Source: Anaeramoeba flamelloides (Eukaryota; Metamonada; Anaeramoebidae). Taken from it: 64,000 nt of DNA. The stretch's first letter is position 1; every line of letters begins with the position of its first letter. Positions 24,210-36,931 of the stretch are shown piece after piece. The position numbers and the translations under genes are program-made. The stretch spans positions 6,398,001 to 6,462,000 of the forward strand of contig JANTQA010000042.1 in the NCBI GenBank assembly GCA_027625915.1, in the 5' to 3' direction. The notes beneath the pieces are model-generated. The model was given only the letters and a program-made list of their open reading frames with translations, ran no database searches and was not told the DNA's origin.

Positions 24210-25680
24210 TTAGTCAAAGGATTTCCAGAAAAGATCAGTTTCACCAGTTTCCATATATCTAGCAATTGGTGTGTGTAATGGTTTATTATTCTTTGTGAGA
24301 TAATCCATTGCAAATTTGATTCCACCGGCCTTTTCTTGTTTGGTTGATTTGAGACCACACCACACGAGAAGAGAGAATCCAGTATCAAGAAGGAATACAT
24401 CATTGGTGTCAAGTTGGCTTTTGTTAACATCGCTGCCTTCAGAGACTTTCGAGAATTTAAGTTCGCCAGATTCGTCGCTGATTAACCAAAGGGATTTGGT
24501 TGTTGTTTGGTTTTCAAATTCAAGATCGTCACCACCTTCTTGTGCGCTTTTAATTTTAGCTTTACCACCGAGGAGGTTCCAGAATTTTCTTGATGTTTCG
24601 GATTGATCCATGACATGGATTGTTGGTTGTCCCTTTCTTTCACCTTTGATGGAATTTGAAACTTCACTTGCTTTTCTTTTTTCCATGAAGTTACTCTTCT
24701 TTCCATGCCATTGGTACAGATCTAAGCCTATTTATTGTTAATTTGCATGAATTTTATTCAGTATTTAGGGGGGGGGGTGTTTAAAAAGTAAATATAAATG
24801 AAGGCTAATTGTGATCTCTAACAAAATCAAAAATAAAAAAAAAAATAAACAATAAATAAATAAAAAAACAAACCTGAATCAAGAACAAAGCAATCCCCTT
24901 CGTTAAGACTTGCAACTTCGAGTGGCACTTCTTGTACTCTGATTTTTTTTTTTCCTTTAATGTGGAATAATCTTGGGGTGTATCTATAAAGATTTTTTTT
25001 TTTTGTTTTGATATTTTGAGGTTGAAAAAAATTAGAAATTTAACTTAAAGAGATCATTTTGGTATGATTGAAAAAGGAAAAAAAAAGGGTTACTTTTCTG
25101 GTTCAACGTGGCTAAATCCTATTTTGTAAAAATTTCAAAAGTAAAAAAATTTATTATTTAAAAAAAAGAGAGAAAAAAAAAAAAAAATAAAAAAAAGGAG
25201 AAAAAAGTTTTGATTGGAAAAATGGAGAAAAAAGTTAGGTGTTGTTAAAAAACAACAAAAAAAAAAAAAGAAAAACAAAAAATAAGCGGTTGTAACAACA
25301 ATACCTGAATCAATTCCACCTTTAAGGTATCTAATTCCACCTTCAAAGAGATCGAGGAATTGTTGTGATTCATATCCTTGAACTTCTCTGTGTTGAATTG
25401 GTGCTCCGCCGAGATAAGTATCAAGTTCTACAGTTTTGTAAGCTGCAGTACCTTGTTCGTCTTGTGTCGAGTCCTTTCCTAACCAGAAGTAAATATCATG
25501 ATAGAGGGTATTGAGGTTTTCTTTTTTCCAGGTATGAAGAACAATAAAAGCATCTCCTTCAAAAAAGTCTGAGAAGGGGGTAAATTCAATGACCTTAAAT
25601 TTTTCAATACGCCATTTTTTGAGCCCAACAGTTTTTCCAACACCCTTCCAAGCTTCGTCAAATTCGGTTATGTCTTGCAT
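24210..25680 (-). CDS. Severin/fragmin-type three-domain gelsolin protein, four exons
   Basis: Exons are 25680-25305, 25118-25094, 24983-24874 and 24727-24210. All introns are GT..AG and the phases match; the spliced length is 1,029 nt, 342 aa. Gelsolin-like domain 1 (about 20-120) has [18 protein letters not shown] and [19 protein letters not shown]. Domain 2 (about 130-235) has PRLFHIKG and [17 protein letters not shown]. Domain 3 (about 248-342) has [18 protein letters not shown] and LVWCG. Three domains and this length fit severin or fragmin, calcium-dependent actin filament severing and capping proteins of the amoeboid cytoplasm. A 25-nt microexon encodes FSHVEPE. The introns are short (186, 110 and 146 bp), unlike those of other genes here. 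A possible poly(A) signal lies at 24190-24195 (minus strand). Confidence 0.93.
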
Positions 25681-26209
25681 GATTAAATGAAATTTAAAAG
25701 AAAAGAAAAAAAAATGTAACTATCTTGGATTTTTTCCTTTTGAATTCTTTGTATGATTTTATTCTTGTGAAAAGCCATTTACCATTTGAAATCTTGAAAA
25801 GTTTCTATTTTCGTGTTTCGTTTTTTTAAAAACTGATCAAGTTAAAGTTTTTATGTTCTTTTTGAATGTCAAATTTTTTGTTGAGAAGAAATGAAGAGTA
25901 TTTTTCAAATTTTCATACCTCATTGAATATGCTTCCTTATGAACACTTTTTTTTCAGGTTATAATCTTTCTATTTATATTTCCAACAAGAAAAGTTTGCC
26001 GTAAATGAGATAAATAAATTCAAAAGCTAAAATTCATTAGAATCTTTTGGAAAGGCAAACAATAATTAAATCATTTAATATTTTTACAGTGTGCCAAAAG
26101 TAGTAACAAGTGTTGAGGAACTTTAATCATAACAAAAAAATTTCTCCTTTTATTTTTATTCTATCTTGGTTATTAAACCAGTAATTTCTTTAAGAAAAAA
26201 TTTATTTAC
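25681..26209. other. 5' flank of the severin gene
   Basis: AT-rich upstream DNA ending at the family D element. No gene or clear promoter element was seen. Confidence 0.4.
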
Positions 26210-26213
26210 TTAA

Positions 26214-27571
26214 GGGAGTAGCTAAATGATAAGACATGACAAAAATTTTAGAGAGGTAAGAGAAGAGTATTTTATTTTAGTGGTGTGTGATCCTAGATTC
26301 TCTAAAAATTTATTTTAGAAAATTCTTTGTTATTTTTTTTTTAAGTAAGGTTAATCAATAAAAAAATTGAGATTATATTGATTATATAGTTTTGATTTTT
26401 TTTTTTTTATTTAAATAAACTTAGTTCCAAAAATTTTGGCATGGTTTAAACATTCGAAAGAATAGCAATATCATACTTTACATTCAATTTGGAAAAAATA
26501 ATTTGATTTTACAAACTATTTTATTTTTTTGTCTTTTTTGTTTTGTTTTCATTTCGTTTTTTTCCATCTACAAAATATGTTTCATTAGATCTGGAATTTT
26601 TTGTTCGATCGTTTGATAGAATGTTAATGTTGAGTTTCTTAAATTGAAAAATCACATACGATTGGTCCGTGGTATCTTATCATTTGATCGATCAACAATT
26701 TTTGGTGTAATTTTAACAAATTTACCAATACATTTATTGTTCAGCTCGTTTTATTATTTTGGAACACACCACTTTTTATTTTTTTGTTTTATATTGTTTT
26801 CTTTTATTTGGATGTGAAGGAGTACAAATAAAAACATTAATACTATGTTAGTTAAATGTGATTTTATATTAGGTTTGGAAAAATATAATAAAGCGAGTTT
26901 CTACTTTCCTATTTTTGATTTTATGATGTGTACAAATTTTTTGGAATATATTTTTAGTTTTTTTTTTGGGACAAGATAATTTTTGATTCTTAGAATAAGA
27001 CTTATAGCTATTTTTTTGGTTTAAAATTTGATAACATATAATCATATTCACTATTCCAATTCCACCAAATCCAACTCTTTTAAACCTAACGAGTAATATT
27101 TTAGGATACTAATTATTTTTTGGAATCCTTCTCGCTATTTAAGACACATTCATGTTTCCTTTTCTACTTCTCTCGATTATAATGTTAGTGTTCTTTTTAA
27201 ACAAAATCCATTAATCTTGAATGTCACCGAGAAAAAAATATTTCTAAATACTTTTTTTTGTAATGATTAAAAAAAATTCAGAAATGATGAAAAAAGATTA
27301 ATGAAAAAAATAAATACCACAATGGAATGTTGAGATAAGGACGAAAGATAAGTCGTTCAACCTTTGAAACACTATTTTAAGTAATTAAACTCAACATTCT
27401 ATTGTAGAAATTTCTTTGAGGTTTTCAAAAAAAAAATTAAAAAATCTAATGAATGAAGTACTTTAAATAATAAAAATCAATTGAGTTACAACCAAAATAA
27501 AAAATGCTATTTTCTTATTCTTTTTAAAATTGCAAAACTGTGAAAAATTTTCCTTTACCGCGACTACTCCC
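26214..27571 (-). mobile_element. Family D TTAA element, copy 2
   Basis: A 1,358 bp element flanked by TTAA at 26210-26213 and 27572-27575. The ends are GGGAGTAGCTAAATGATAAG and the complement of GGGAGTAGTCGCGGTAAAGG. Co-linear with 7460-8833 in the opposite orientation. Confidence 0.82.
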
Positions 27572-27694
27572 TTAAAACCAACACTTATTTTTCATTCTTG
27601 AAAGAGTATAAAAGGTGAAAAAACATTAAAAGATTTTTAGGAAATATTTTTATATATTTTAATCTTTAGAATCGATAAGATTTTAAAAAAAGAT

Positions 27695-28175
27695 TATATC
27701 GTGTAGGATGTGGCGACTTGTTAATTTGGTTCTTAGCTGATTGATCTTGAACTTTGTATAGATTTTAATAGTGGTTCAAAATGGAAATTTTTGTCAATTT
27801 ATTTATTTTTTTTTCCCTAATCCAAATTAAAGACCGTAAGACTAATATATTGGAAAGATGAGTTATAAAAAAATGTGGTTCGCGATTTAAATTTTGGTTT
27901 TATTTGTAACTTTTGGAAAATCTATTTTTAATTTTTTGGTTATTTGAGTAAAAAACTAAATAAAAAATAGTTCAATCACATACACAAAAAACTAAAATCT
28001 TTTATAATATCAATAGCTACCAGTCTATTACTTCTAAACATCTCAAATTAGATTTCAGATAAAAAATAAATTGATAAAAGTACTTTTTTGAATCACTATT
28101 AAAATCCATAACAAGTTCAAGATCGATCAGCTAAGAACCAAATTAACAAGCCACCAAACCCTACACGAGATAATA
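27695..28175. mobile_element. Foldback element K
   Basis: About 480 bp with inverted arms of about 75 bp. The left arm has TCGTGTAGGATGTGGCGAC and CTTGTTAATTTGGTTCTTAG; the right arm is its complement at 28098-28168. The centre is AT-rich and non-coding. Confidence 0.75.
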
Positions 28176-28242
28176 TTTTTTTTCAAATTTCAGGAACTGT
28201 AAACCTTAATCAATATTAAAGTAAATTGAAAGATTTATTTTT

Positions 28243-28885
28243 TTATACAAAGGTAATACAGGACTTGCTTACACAAAGATATTATTAATACCGATAAGCA
28301 ATCACCTTCTTCAACTTGAGAGCTTCGAGTTATCCTTTTGAAAAGATTTCATTTTTCCGAATTAATTTTTAGTAAAAAGATCTTGATCCTTTTTTATTGG
28401 ATTATTGAGATCTAAAACAGAAAAGAAAAATTTACCAAAAACGGTCATTTCTATGAAATCCCACTTTTAGTAAGTTCTGAGGATCTGTATAAATAAATAA
28501 CCTTGGAACTTAAAATATTATTATAAAAATTCAAGAGAAATAAAACAAATATTCAACAATTGAAGATCTGAAAAAATTTATGATTTATTTAATTTCAAAA
28601 TATTGATTAAATTTCTTGAAATTTAAAAGATTTGGCAATATTCTTTTTCACAATATAACGAGTTTAAAAACCCAATTTTTATTATTAAAATATTTTATTT
28701 AAGAATATCAATTATTTTATTTCTTTATTAGATTTATAAAATTGGATTATTTTTTCTTTTTTTGAAAATATATAAAAAAATTTATAAATAATAATAAAAT
28801 TCTATTGACATGATCAATCTTTTGCGTTGTCAAATAACACCATAAAAAGAACTAAGATTGTATTATTAATTAAAAATTAAAAATC
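28243..28885 (-). repeat. Family J dispersed repeat, copy 2
   Basis: The inverted counterpart of 13675-14315, about 643 bp. It shares GCTTATCGG, the GATCAAGATC region and the AATATTGCC block. Confidence 0.65.
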
Positions 28886-30414
28886 CTACCAATGAGAAAG
28901 TATTTATTTTGGCTAGAAGACGAATTCCCCCGACTTTAAAAAGGTATTTTGGGATAATTTTTAATTTAAAAGTTTGGTTTTTTACTCAGATTTTTAAATT
29001 CAACAAAAAGAAAAAAATTATTTGAAACTGTTCTTTTATTAAAAAAAATATATTTTTTTAAAGTTTATAACAATTATTGTGATTTTTTTGAAATAAAGTT
29101 GATTTCGGATTATGGGTCATTTAAAACTTAATACTTTCATTTTTGATGCAACACTTCGTCCACTTCATCCACAGATATTAGTATTTATTGTTTCTTCAAC
29201 AAAAATATTTTTTTTTTGTGAAAGAATTTAGAATATTTTTATTTTAAACATTTCAAAAAACCATTCAAATGAATTAAACATTTAAAAAAAAATTATTCCA
29301 TTTCAAAAAAATATCTTTAAAAAGTAACTTTGTTTTTTTAGTTATCATATTGTTTGTATTGGTTAATCAATTCCGAGATTTGTAATTTTTTTTTTAAATT
29401 TGCTCTTAAATTTACTTGAATATTTTTTTTTAGTTTATTAGTTCAGTGATTATACTATATATGTACTGATATTTAAAAAATCATGTGGGAAATTAATAGT
29501 AAAAACAAATATTTTATGATTATTAATCAAATCAATTAATTTCAAATTTTATTTTTTCAAATTTATTTCTTTTAATTTATTTTGAAAAATTAATCTTTAT
29601 TTTTATAGAAAGGTAGCATCATAACAATTGATTAGTATTTGAAACTGTTTCACGATCTAGATTTTTAACATAAAATGACAACATTTGTTTGATTTTTATA
29701 TTTTATTTCCTATTAATTGTACTGATAAAACCCCACATCTTCGTTTTGAATTCTTCTTCTTCTTCTTCTTCTTTTTTTTTAAATTTTGCTGTATTAATTG
29801 TTGTACCCATCATTTTTTTGTTGGAAAGTTGAGAAAAGATTATTTTTAGATTTAACACTGCAACCTTATCAAATTTACATAAACTTTCAGTATATAATAA
29901 AGAAAAAAAAATCACAACTAAAACATTGTGGTAAGATTCCATTCACCCACACTTCCAATTAAAGAATGGATTTTATTTTTTTCAAAAAAATACAGATAAA
30001 TGAATCAAAAAAACCTACAATAAATTATTTGTTAATATCATATTGCTACTTAAAGTTTTAGTAGTAAAAAGTAAATTATTAAAATGACAATCAAATATCT
30101 AAATTTTTTCAAAAAAGGAATTAATTTTAATTAAAATTTACAAAAAAAAGAAAGAAAATTATCAGAGTATTGATTTATTTAAAATTTTTTGGAAATGTGA
30201 GATTAAATAAAATTTATCAATATAAAAAAAAAAAACCGAAGAAAAATAATTAAAATGTGAATATTAAATTAAAAAAAAAATATTATTTATATGACGAAAT
30301 AAAAAAAATCCACTATTGTCAGTTTTTTTTTTTTTTTTTTGTTTACATTTAAAATTAAGATATTCTACCTACAAAACCGAAACACCAAAAAAACCACCAT
30401 TGTTTTTTTTTAAT
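28886..30414. other. Intergenic, one weak minus-strand frame
   Basis: AT-rich. A minus-strand frame at 29942-29703 begins MESYHNVLVVIFFSLLYTES, signal-peptide-like, and then runs into Lys and Glu tracts from a CTT microsatellite. It could be a first exon ending at DK|GTTGCAG, but there is no second exon to support it. Confidence 0.25.
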
Positions 30415-31609
30415 TTAAAAAAATTGAGTATAATCATAGGTTTCACTCAACCCTGTTGTCCCCAAAAAACCATTGGATGCCCTCCTACGTGGACCACCAG
30501 GCACTATACTTTTCTATATTGATATTGTTTTTTAGACTTTTTTGATTTTCAATTTTTTATTCAATTTATCACTTTATATCATATTATTAAGGGTCGAGTC
30601 ATTACGGTGGATTTTTTTTTCTGAAATGAATTAAAACTATTTAGTAATTTTTATGAGGAACTATCACCAATCAAAAACCAACCAACCTATGATGTACGAT
30701 CGATCTCCAAAAATCAACAACCACAAACGAGGACATTTTTAGAAAAAAACGCCAAAGAGAGACACTCAATTTCCAATTAGAATGGTAGTCAATTACAATT
30801 TTGAAAACAACTATGTCAGTTTCGAAGTGTCACTCTTTGGTACTTTTTGAGATCTAGTGATTTTTTTTTCTTTTTTTTCATTTTTCAAATGTGTGATTTT
30901 TATCAGAAGAATATTATATAATCCTTACTTGGTCAAATTTTAGTCGGTTACAAAAGCACCACAAATCAGATTGAATCGAATTAAATTGATTGTGAACTTC
31001 AAGAAAGCAATTTGTTTTAAATTATAGAAAATTTACCATTTATAAATATAAAATGAGAAAAGATGGAATTTTTTTTTCTCAATTTTGATTTTTTGAAATT
31101 GTGAACTCTTTTAAACTTATTTTTATTCATTGAATTTTTTGACAAATATGATCCAATTAATAATTTTTTTTTTGTTATTTGAATTTTGTCAACCAAAAGA
31201 AGGGTAATTTCACAATACCCTTTTTTAGTCTCAGGTCACCCCTTGAAACTGGAACATTTCAACGGTAAAAGACTAGACCCTTAAAGATAATAATGTCTTA
31301 TAACCAAATGATAAAAAAAAAAAAAATCATCAAAGGTTTCCCATAAAAAAAGTTATTTTAAGAAACAATACTCAAAAGTTCCTTAATCTGGTTAATCAAA
31401 ATTATGAAATTTATTCTTCTTGAATTGATTTTTCATCAATCCTGAATTGTTGATAAAACAGAAGTAATAAAGAAATATTAATAATAAAAAATTCATAAGA
31501 AAGTATCCTTACAATAGTAAAAAATATATAAATTTCTTTCTATCGAGTTTTTACTCCTCCTGTTTCAGGACTTGGATAATTTTTAATTTGGTCATGTAAA
31601 TGATAGAAT
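30415..31609 (-). CDS. Two candidate exons of an unrecognised minus-strand gene
   Basis: Exon 30513-30415 follows an AATATAG acceptor and reads KSIVPGGPRRRASNGF.. to a stop after DYTQFF. A second segment, about 31609-31555, reads HDQIKNYPSPETGG and ends at a GTAAAA donor. The two join in phase 0 across an intron containing a family A element. Both are clearly less AT-rich than their surroundings and show balanced residues. I recognise no family and see no upstream exons between 31610 and the stop of SAS10 at 32140, so this may be a gene relic. Confidence 0.3.
30591..31280 (+). mobile_element. Family A TTAA element, intact-looking copy
   Basis: A 690 bp element flanked by TTAA at 30587-30590 and 31281-31284. 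The left end is GGGTCGAGTCATTACGGTGG and the right end is the complement of GGGTCTAGTCTTTTACCG. Together with 2940-3620 it defines the family. Non-coding. Confidence 0.85.
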
Positions 31610-31719
31610 ATTTTTTTAATTTAATATTTTAATTATTTTTCTTCTTCTCTTTTTTATTTAGTAAATTTTCTTTGATTACTCCTTTCTCACAATAAATAAA
31701 TAAATAAATAAATAAAAAA

Positions 31720-31790
31720 TATATAAATTCGGGTATCCAATAAACCAACTCTTTGGGTTATGTCTCGGTTTTTTTTTCAATTCAAAATAA
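31720..31790 (-). repeat. Short dispersed repeat R
   Basis: The complement reads ACCGAGACATAACCCAAAG and then TACCCGAATTTATATATTT. This parallels 43970-44040, which has ACCGAGACACGACCTCAAAG and TACCCGAATTTAAATATATT. Function unknown. Confidence 0.4.
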
Positions 31791-32139
31791 TTGGGTAAAA
31801 CCAAAAATTTTATACCATTTTTTTAAATTAAAAAAAAAACCTAATGACAGTGGAATAACAATTATTTGATGTAAATTTTATTTCTATTCATTTATTTATT
31901 TTAATAAACTTTTGAGGAAGAATCATAACAAGAATCAAATAATTTTTTAATATTCTTGTTGAAACTAAAAATTTTTTCATTCACTTAATATAATTAATTA
32001 TTTTTTTTTTTGATTCTCCTTTGTAAACAAAAATTAAGTTGAAAAAAATAAGTTAAAATACCAAAGAAAAGTTTTGAAATTAGAATTAATTTCTCTATTG
32101 TTATTATATAAGATAAATTGGGTATTAAAAATAATTGAT

Positions 32140-35100
32140 TCAACAAAAATTAAAAAATGTGTTTAGTATTATTTTTCTTGATCCACCAAACTGGATACTT
32201 CTAGTAATATTCATCTTGATACCAGAACTTTCACCCGAATATGACCCTTTCAATTTCTTATAACCACCAACTTTAGTTTTCCATTTGTTCATTGCCTTTT
32301 GGTATTTAAGTTTTCGTTTGATACGAGGATTTCTGGTTTTTTTATTGATCCTTTTTGTTAAGTCTGCATTTTTCAAAATTTGATAATTAATGTTTCGTTT
32401 TTCTCCATCTTTTACGATTTTATCTGGTTCTGGAATAATCGAAACTGTTTTCCCTTTTCTTCTTTTCTTCTTTTTCTTTTGCTTTTTCTTCTTTTTTTCT
32501 TCTTTTTGCTTTTTTAACTTGATTTGTTCTTCAATTTGTTGGTAATAATCATTCGATTCATCTTTATCATCTTGATTTGATATATATGAATTTGTGCGTG
32601 CCCTTTTGCTGATATTTTCTTCATTTATTTCATTATCATCATCATCTTCATCATTAAATCCCCTTTTTTCTCTGTTTGTATTTGAATTAATTTCAATTTC
32701 TTTTTTTTTTATGGTTTCATTGTTTTGTTTACTTGAAGAAGTGGAAAATCTCACAAATTGTTCTTCTTCTGATTCAGATTCTGAATTATCATCAGAAGAA
32801 GATTCAGATTCAGAAGAAGATTCGGTTTTGGGTTTTGATTTAGATTTAGATTTTGATTCTGAAGAGGGAAGAGGAATTGCTGCTTTGGAATCTTTTTTAG
32901 ATTTTTTATTAACTTTTTCAGATTCGATTTTTTTTTTCTTTTTTTCAATTTTTGATTTAACATTTGTTTTAGCAGTTATCTTTTTAGTTGTAGTTTTATT
33001 TTTTTTATTGTGTGATCCAATTTCTTTTTCTTGTTTTAATAATCGATCATTTATTTTTTTCATTTGTTTGATAATTTCTCGTTGTTTGACTATTTGATCA
33101 ATCACTGGATGGTTTTTAACACCACTTTGTTTTGCTTTTAAGACCAAATAAAATGAAATGTTCATGCAATAATTCAATAATAAGACTATGTAAAATTTAT
33201 TTAATAAAAATTATATTAATAAAAGAATTGAAAAAAAAAAAGTAAAAAAAAAGGTTCAAGTTAATTACATAAAATTAAAAGAAAAATATTAAAGTAAAAA
33301 ATATTATTTTTATCGCAAGAATATCAATTTAATTTGACAAACATTTTAATTTATCATTATTAGAAATACTGGTATTTGAATTATAAATGAGAAAGAATTT
33401 TCGCTTCCTTTTCTAGATTCCTTTTTATAAATAGATTACTCAAACAAGTAGGTAGTAATTTGTGACTCATTTTCCATAAAAAGGAAATCTGGAAAATGAA
33501 GTGAAAATCTATCCAATTTAAAATTCAAATACCTGTAATTTTCTGCCCTTTCTTTCTTTCTCCATTTATTTAAGGCTTGGTTTTTGAAAACATCATTAAT
33601 ATTAATATTTTGATTTATTATTAATCTTTTAAAAAATGTAGGAACGATAAATTCACAAGAGTAAATATGAAATGTTGTAAAAAATCGAGTTTTTACAATT
33701 TTCAAGATAAATAAAGAGATCCATGCAATTACCCACAATTCTGAAATAGTAAAAGAAATCCCCGTTTTGATTTTTGGGATCAAATGGATTTTAAATATAA
33801 AATCGTTTGGTAAATAACAATATATTGTTTCAAAAATGATTTTTTTTTAAAATTGATTGGTATTTACCAAACGATTTTTTGATTAAAATTATTATTATTC
33901 TATTAGTATAATTAGGTATTTTATTTATTATAACCAAATTTGGATAATTGTATGGATCTCTTTATTTATCTCCAAAATTGTAAAAACTCGATTTTTTACA
34001 ACATTCCATATTTACTCTTGTGTTGTAAAATTGTTTTATTCGATTTTTTTTTTTTTTTTTTGAATTTTCAATTTTTTGTTCATTAATTAAATATAAAAAA
34101 ATAATTTTATGTTCTTTTTAATGATATAATTGATTATTAAATTTCAAACCTTTGTAAATTGATCGTTATTATTTGTTGAAAAAATAAAAAGAACAAAATT
34201 ATAATTCAGCGTTCCAAAAATGGTTTAATCGATCAATGTCAATTTAAACTCTTTAATACCATAAATCAGTTAAATCATTTCTCTTGTAGAATTGGGAACT
34301 TTTATGATTTATTTATTTGGATCGACTTTTTTCTTTTGTTCTTTTAATTTTGGAAAGGATAATGAAAATTTTGTTCTTTTTATTTTCCAATTAACAATAT
34401 TATATTTTTTATTTTTTTCTTGTAAAATAATCTTTGGGTTTGTGGGATATGAAAAGAAAAATATTTATAAATTTTTCAAAAAAATTTAAAATAATCATAA
34501 ATATTTTAAATGATGTTTTTTTATTTTCTTTTAAGGAATTAACTTTAAAGTCTTTGTGTCATTATCAATAAAGAGTTAAAAATATGTTTACTACCTTTAA
34601 GAGAGAAGGTGAAAATGAAAAATAATAAAATAAATTAATTAAAAAAAAGAAAAGAAAAGGAAATTTACAATAACGTGCTTGATAAAATGAATCTACATTA
34701 TTTAGTTTATTTACTTTTTTTAAACTCTTAATTTTTGGATCAAGTCGTTGTTGGATTTCTTTGGTATATTTCTGAAGATCCATTAAAGAGAAAGTAATTC
34801 TGGTGATTGGCTCACCAGATATTTTAATTTCTCTTGGTTTGAAAAGCCTGAAATATCTTTATTGATTTTTTCAAAATGGATTCGTTCAAGATCAATTTCA
34901 TTCAGTTCCTGATTCAGTGCATCAAGCATTGTTCGATCTCCTCTGTTTTTTTAATTTTAAATTCTTTTTGTTTGGATTTATCTTCTTTTTTGTGAAAATC
35001 TTCTTTTATTCATTTAAGGTTTTTTTTTATTATTTAATTTGTTAAGAATAATTTTGTTGTGGTTTTCAATTTTGGTTTTAGGTATTTTGTTAAATATTGA

Positions 35101-35640
35101 AATAATGGTATTTTTTGATTTTAATTTTTCACCATATCAAAATAAAAGGAAATTTAAAAAAAAATTAAAGAAGGTCGAAACTACGTAATCAAAAGAAATC
35201 AAAAAAAAAAAAAATTGTAATTACTTTTCAATTTCACCAAAATCTTCTGATTTAAAATTTCCAGCTCTTGCTTTTTGAAGTTTAATTGCTTCCTTTTCCA
35301 TCTCGTTGATATCTTGTTCGTCATCAGAATGTGCTTCTTCTTTTAATTGTGATGAGTAAAAAGTCTGTTTTTCATAACCCCATCCTCCAATTTTGTCTGC
35401 TTTTTTTCTGATCGCTTCTTGATCAATCTCGTAACTTGGGATTTGTGAAACGGCCTTGTAAGAAAAATCTGTTTCATCTCTTTGGTTTCCCAAGGATTCA
35501 CTCGAGTCACTTGAAATATCACTTGAAGATTGTGCTCCAATCGCTAAAACAGATTCAGATTCATAACTTGAACTGTCTGATTCTTCTGAACTGCTTGATG
35601 GTGAGTTTTTAAATGAAAGCTTTTGTTTCTTACCACTCAT
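32140..35640 (-). CDS. UTP3: SAS10/UTP3, SSU processome subunit, three exons
   Basis: Exons are 35640-35225, 34942-34669 and 33185-32140, with phase-compatible GT..AG junctions (introns 282 and 1,483 bp). Exon 1 is Ser/acid-rich with GGWGYEKQTFY and the Sas10-type LQKARAGNFKSEDFG. Exon 2 encodes the first part of the Sas10/C1D domain (LKYLVSQSPELLSL, then DLQKYTKEIQQRLDP). Exon 3 finishes it with LLLNYCMNISFYLVLKAK and NHPVIDQ, runs through Lys/Glu low complexity, and ends with the diagnostic Sas10 C-terminal region (INYQILKNADLTKR, KKTRNPRIKRKLKYQKA, YSGESSGIKMNITRSIQ). Sas10 acts in 18S rRNA processing in the nucleolus. The spliced length is one base short of a multiple of three: in exon 2, around 34785-34787, a T-run breaks the frame inside the conserved domain. 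With one more T it would encode about 578 aa. Confidence 0.9.
33368..33536. mobile_element. TA-flanked hairpin MITE in the SAS10 intron
   Basis: The ends TACTGGTATTTGAATTATA and the complement TTCAAATACCTGTA are inverted, and the arms share TTTCGCTTCCTTTTC-like sequence with 14657-14823. It lies in SAS10 intron 2. Confidence 0.7.
33650..34030. mobile_element. Foldback element M in the SAS10 intron
   Basis: Outer arms at about 33653-33737 and 33946-34025 are inverted copies sharing AAAAATCGAGTTTTTACAAT. A second, inner palindrome (AAATCGTTTGGTAAATA) lies at about 33800-33880. Confidence 0.7.
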
Positions 35641-36177
35641 AAATAAAGATTTAGATTTGAATTTATATTTTAATCAAAGATTTGGTTTAAGTTTTAAAAG
35701 TCAAAGAAAGGAGAGACGAGAGAACTATTTTGTCTTTTGTTTCAAAAATAGAAAAGAACAAATGAAAAATAATGAAAAATGAAATATCTTTGATCTTGAA
35801 TTTATTTCTTGAACAATGTTTATTTGTCAGCTTTAGATTCAATTTTAAAATGGACCACAACTTATGATTCTTTTTTATGGGAAGATGGATTGAATTGTTT
35901 TTTTATTAATCATTCTTTTTCCAAAATAGCAATAAAAATTTTAGTTAAGGGATTAGTGTTTGTCACATGGAGAAGTTCAAAATTAAAGTACGTTACTCAG
36001 GAATACTCACAATATTAGTTGATACTGGTTTTGAATGACTTTTCAAATTTGATTCATAAAATAGGAACAAAAGTTGATCTTGTCTATTTACAAAATAATG
36101 ATATTCAAGTAGAATATTTTTTGTTTTTTTATTATTATTGAAAAGAGGGAATTGAACAACAGTATCTCAAGTTTGTC
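35641..36177. other. 5' flank of SAS10
   Basis: AT-rich. TTAAGGGATTAGTGTTTG at about 35945 resembles the terminus of a TTAA element without a found partner. A plus-strand frame at 35809-36018 overlaps it and has no family resemblance. Confidence 0.35.
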
Positions 36178-36181
36178 TTAA

Positions 36182-36931
36182 GGAATTAGCGTCGCCATAG
36201 ATTTATCTATAATAAAAATATGTTGTAATTGAGTATAAATGATATTAGTTCTAAATGGCCCTAAATAGCTCTAAAAAATCTATTTTAAATCTATTCAATT
36301 ATAAATTATTACATTTTTTACTAAGGATCACTATTAAAAATTTTGATTTTGGAATTTTTTTTTCAATCCCTTTACCAAATCTAAAAATAGAAACCCAAAT
36401 AACAGTATTCCGGTATTTAATAATTCATATTTAGAACTTCCAAAAGTAACTATTTTTTTAATAATTTTTTAATACCAAAGATTTAATCAATAATGATCAA
36501 CATAAAACCTAAAAACTTTTTAGTTTTGTTTCCTTTTTATAAAGTTAATTGTAATATCAATATATTTGCAATGTGTGAGAAATAATTGGTCATAAGAATT
36601 TATTCAGTTAATTATTGAATTTTTAAAAAAATAAATTTTTTTAACAACTAATCTACATTTCGCGATATTTTAAGAAATATATTTTGTGAATTTTGTAGTT
36701 TGAATATTGCTAATTCAACATCTAAATTTATGACGAAATGTAGATTTTATTCCGAAATAGTTGGGTTTTTTACGAATACATAGATCATTTTTAATTGATT
36801 ATATCAATAATTATTACTACTTTACTAATTGTTTTTTTTTTGGAGATATTTGAACCATGTAGCACTAATGTGGTTAAACCCAAGAACAACATATTTTAAT
36901 CTTAGGCTTCTCCTTGGTAGGCGCTAATTCC
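36182..36931 (+). mobile_element. Family E TTAA element
   Basis: A 750 bp element flanked by TTAA at 36178-36181 and 36932-36935, with inverted ends GGAATTAGCG/CGCTAATTCC (the left continues TCGCCATAG). A second, internal inverted pair is built on CTACATTTCG (about 36653 and 36735). Non-coding. Confidence 0.75.

Noticed and set aside
32594-33097. Plus-strand open frame of 167 aa, Ser/Phe-rich.
   Set aside because: It is the antisense shadow of the Lys/Glu/Ser low-complexity part of SAS10.
34748-34835. A micro-intron (GTGAGC..CTTCAG) as an explanation of the SAS10 frame break.
   Set aside because: It would remove the conserved SPELL segment of the Sas10 domain and be only about 40-50 nt long.
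35809-36018. Plus-strand open frame of 69 aa upstream of SAS10.
   Set aside because: It crosses a TTAAGGGATTAG element-like end and shows no family resemblance or splice support.
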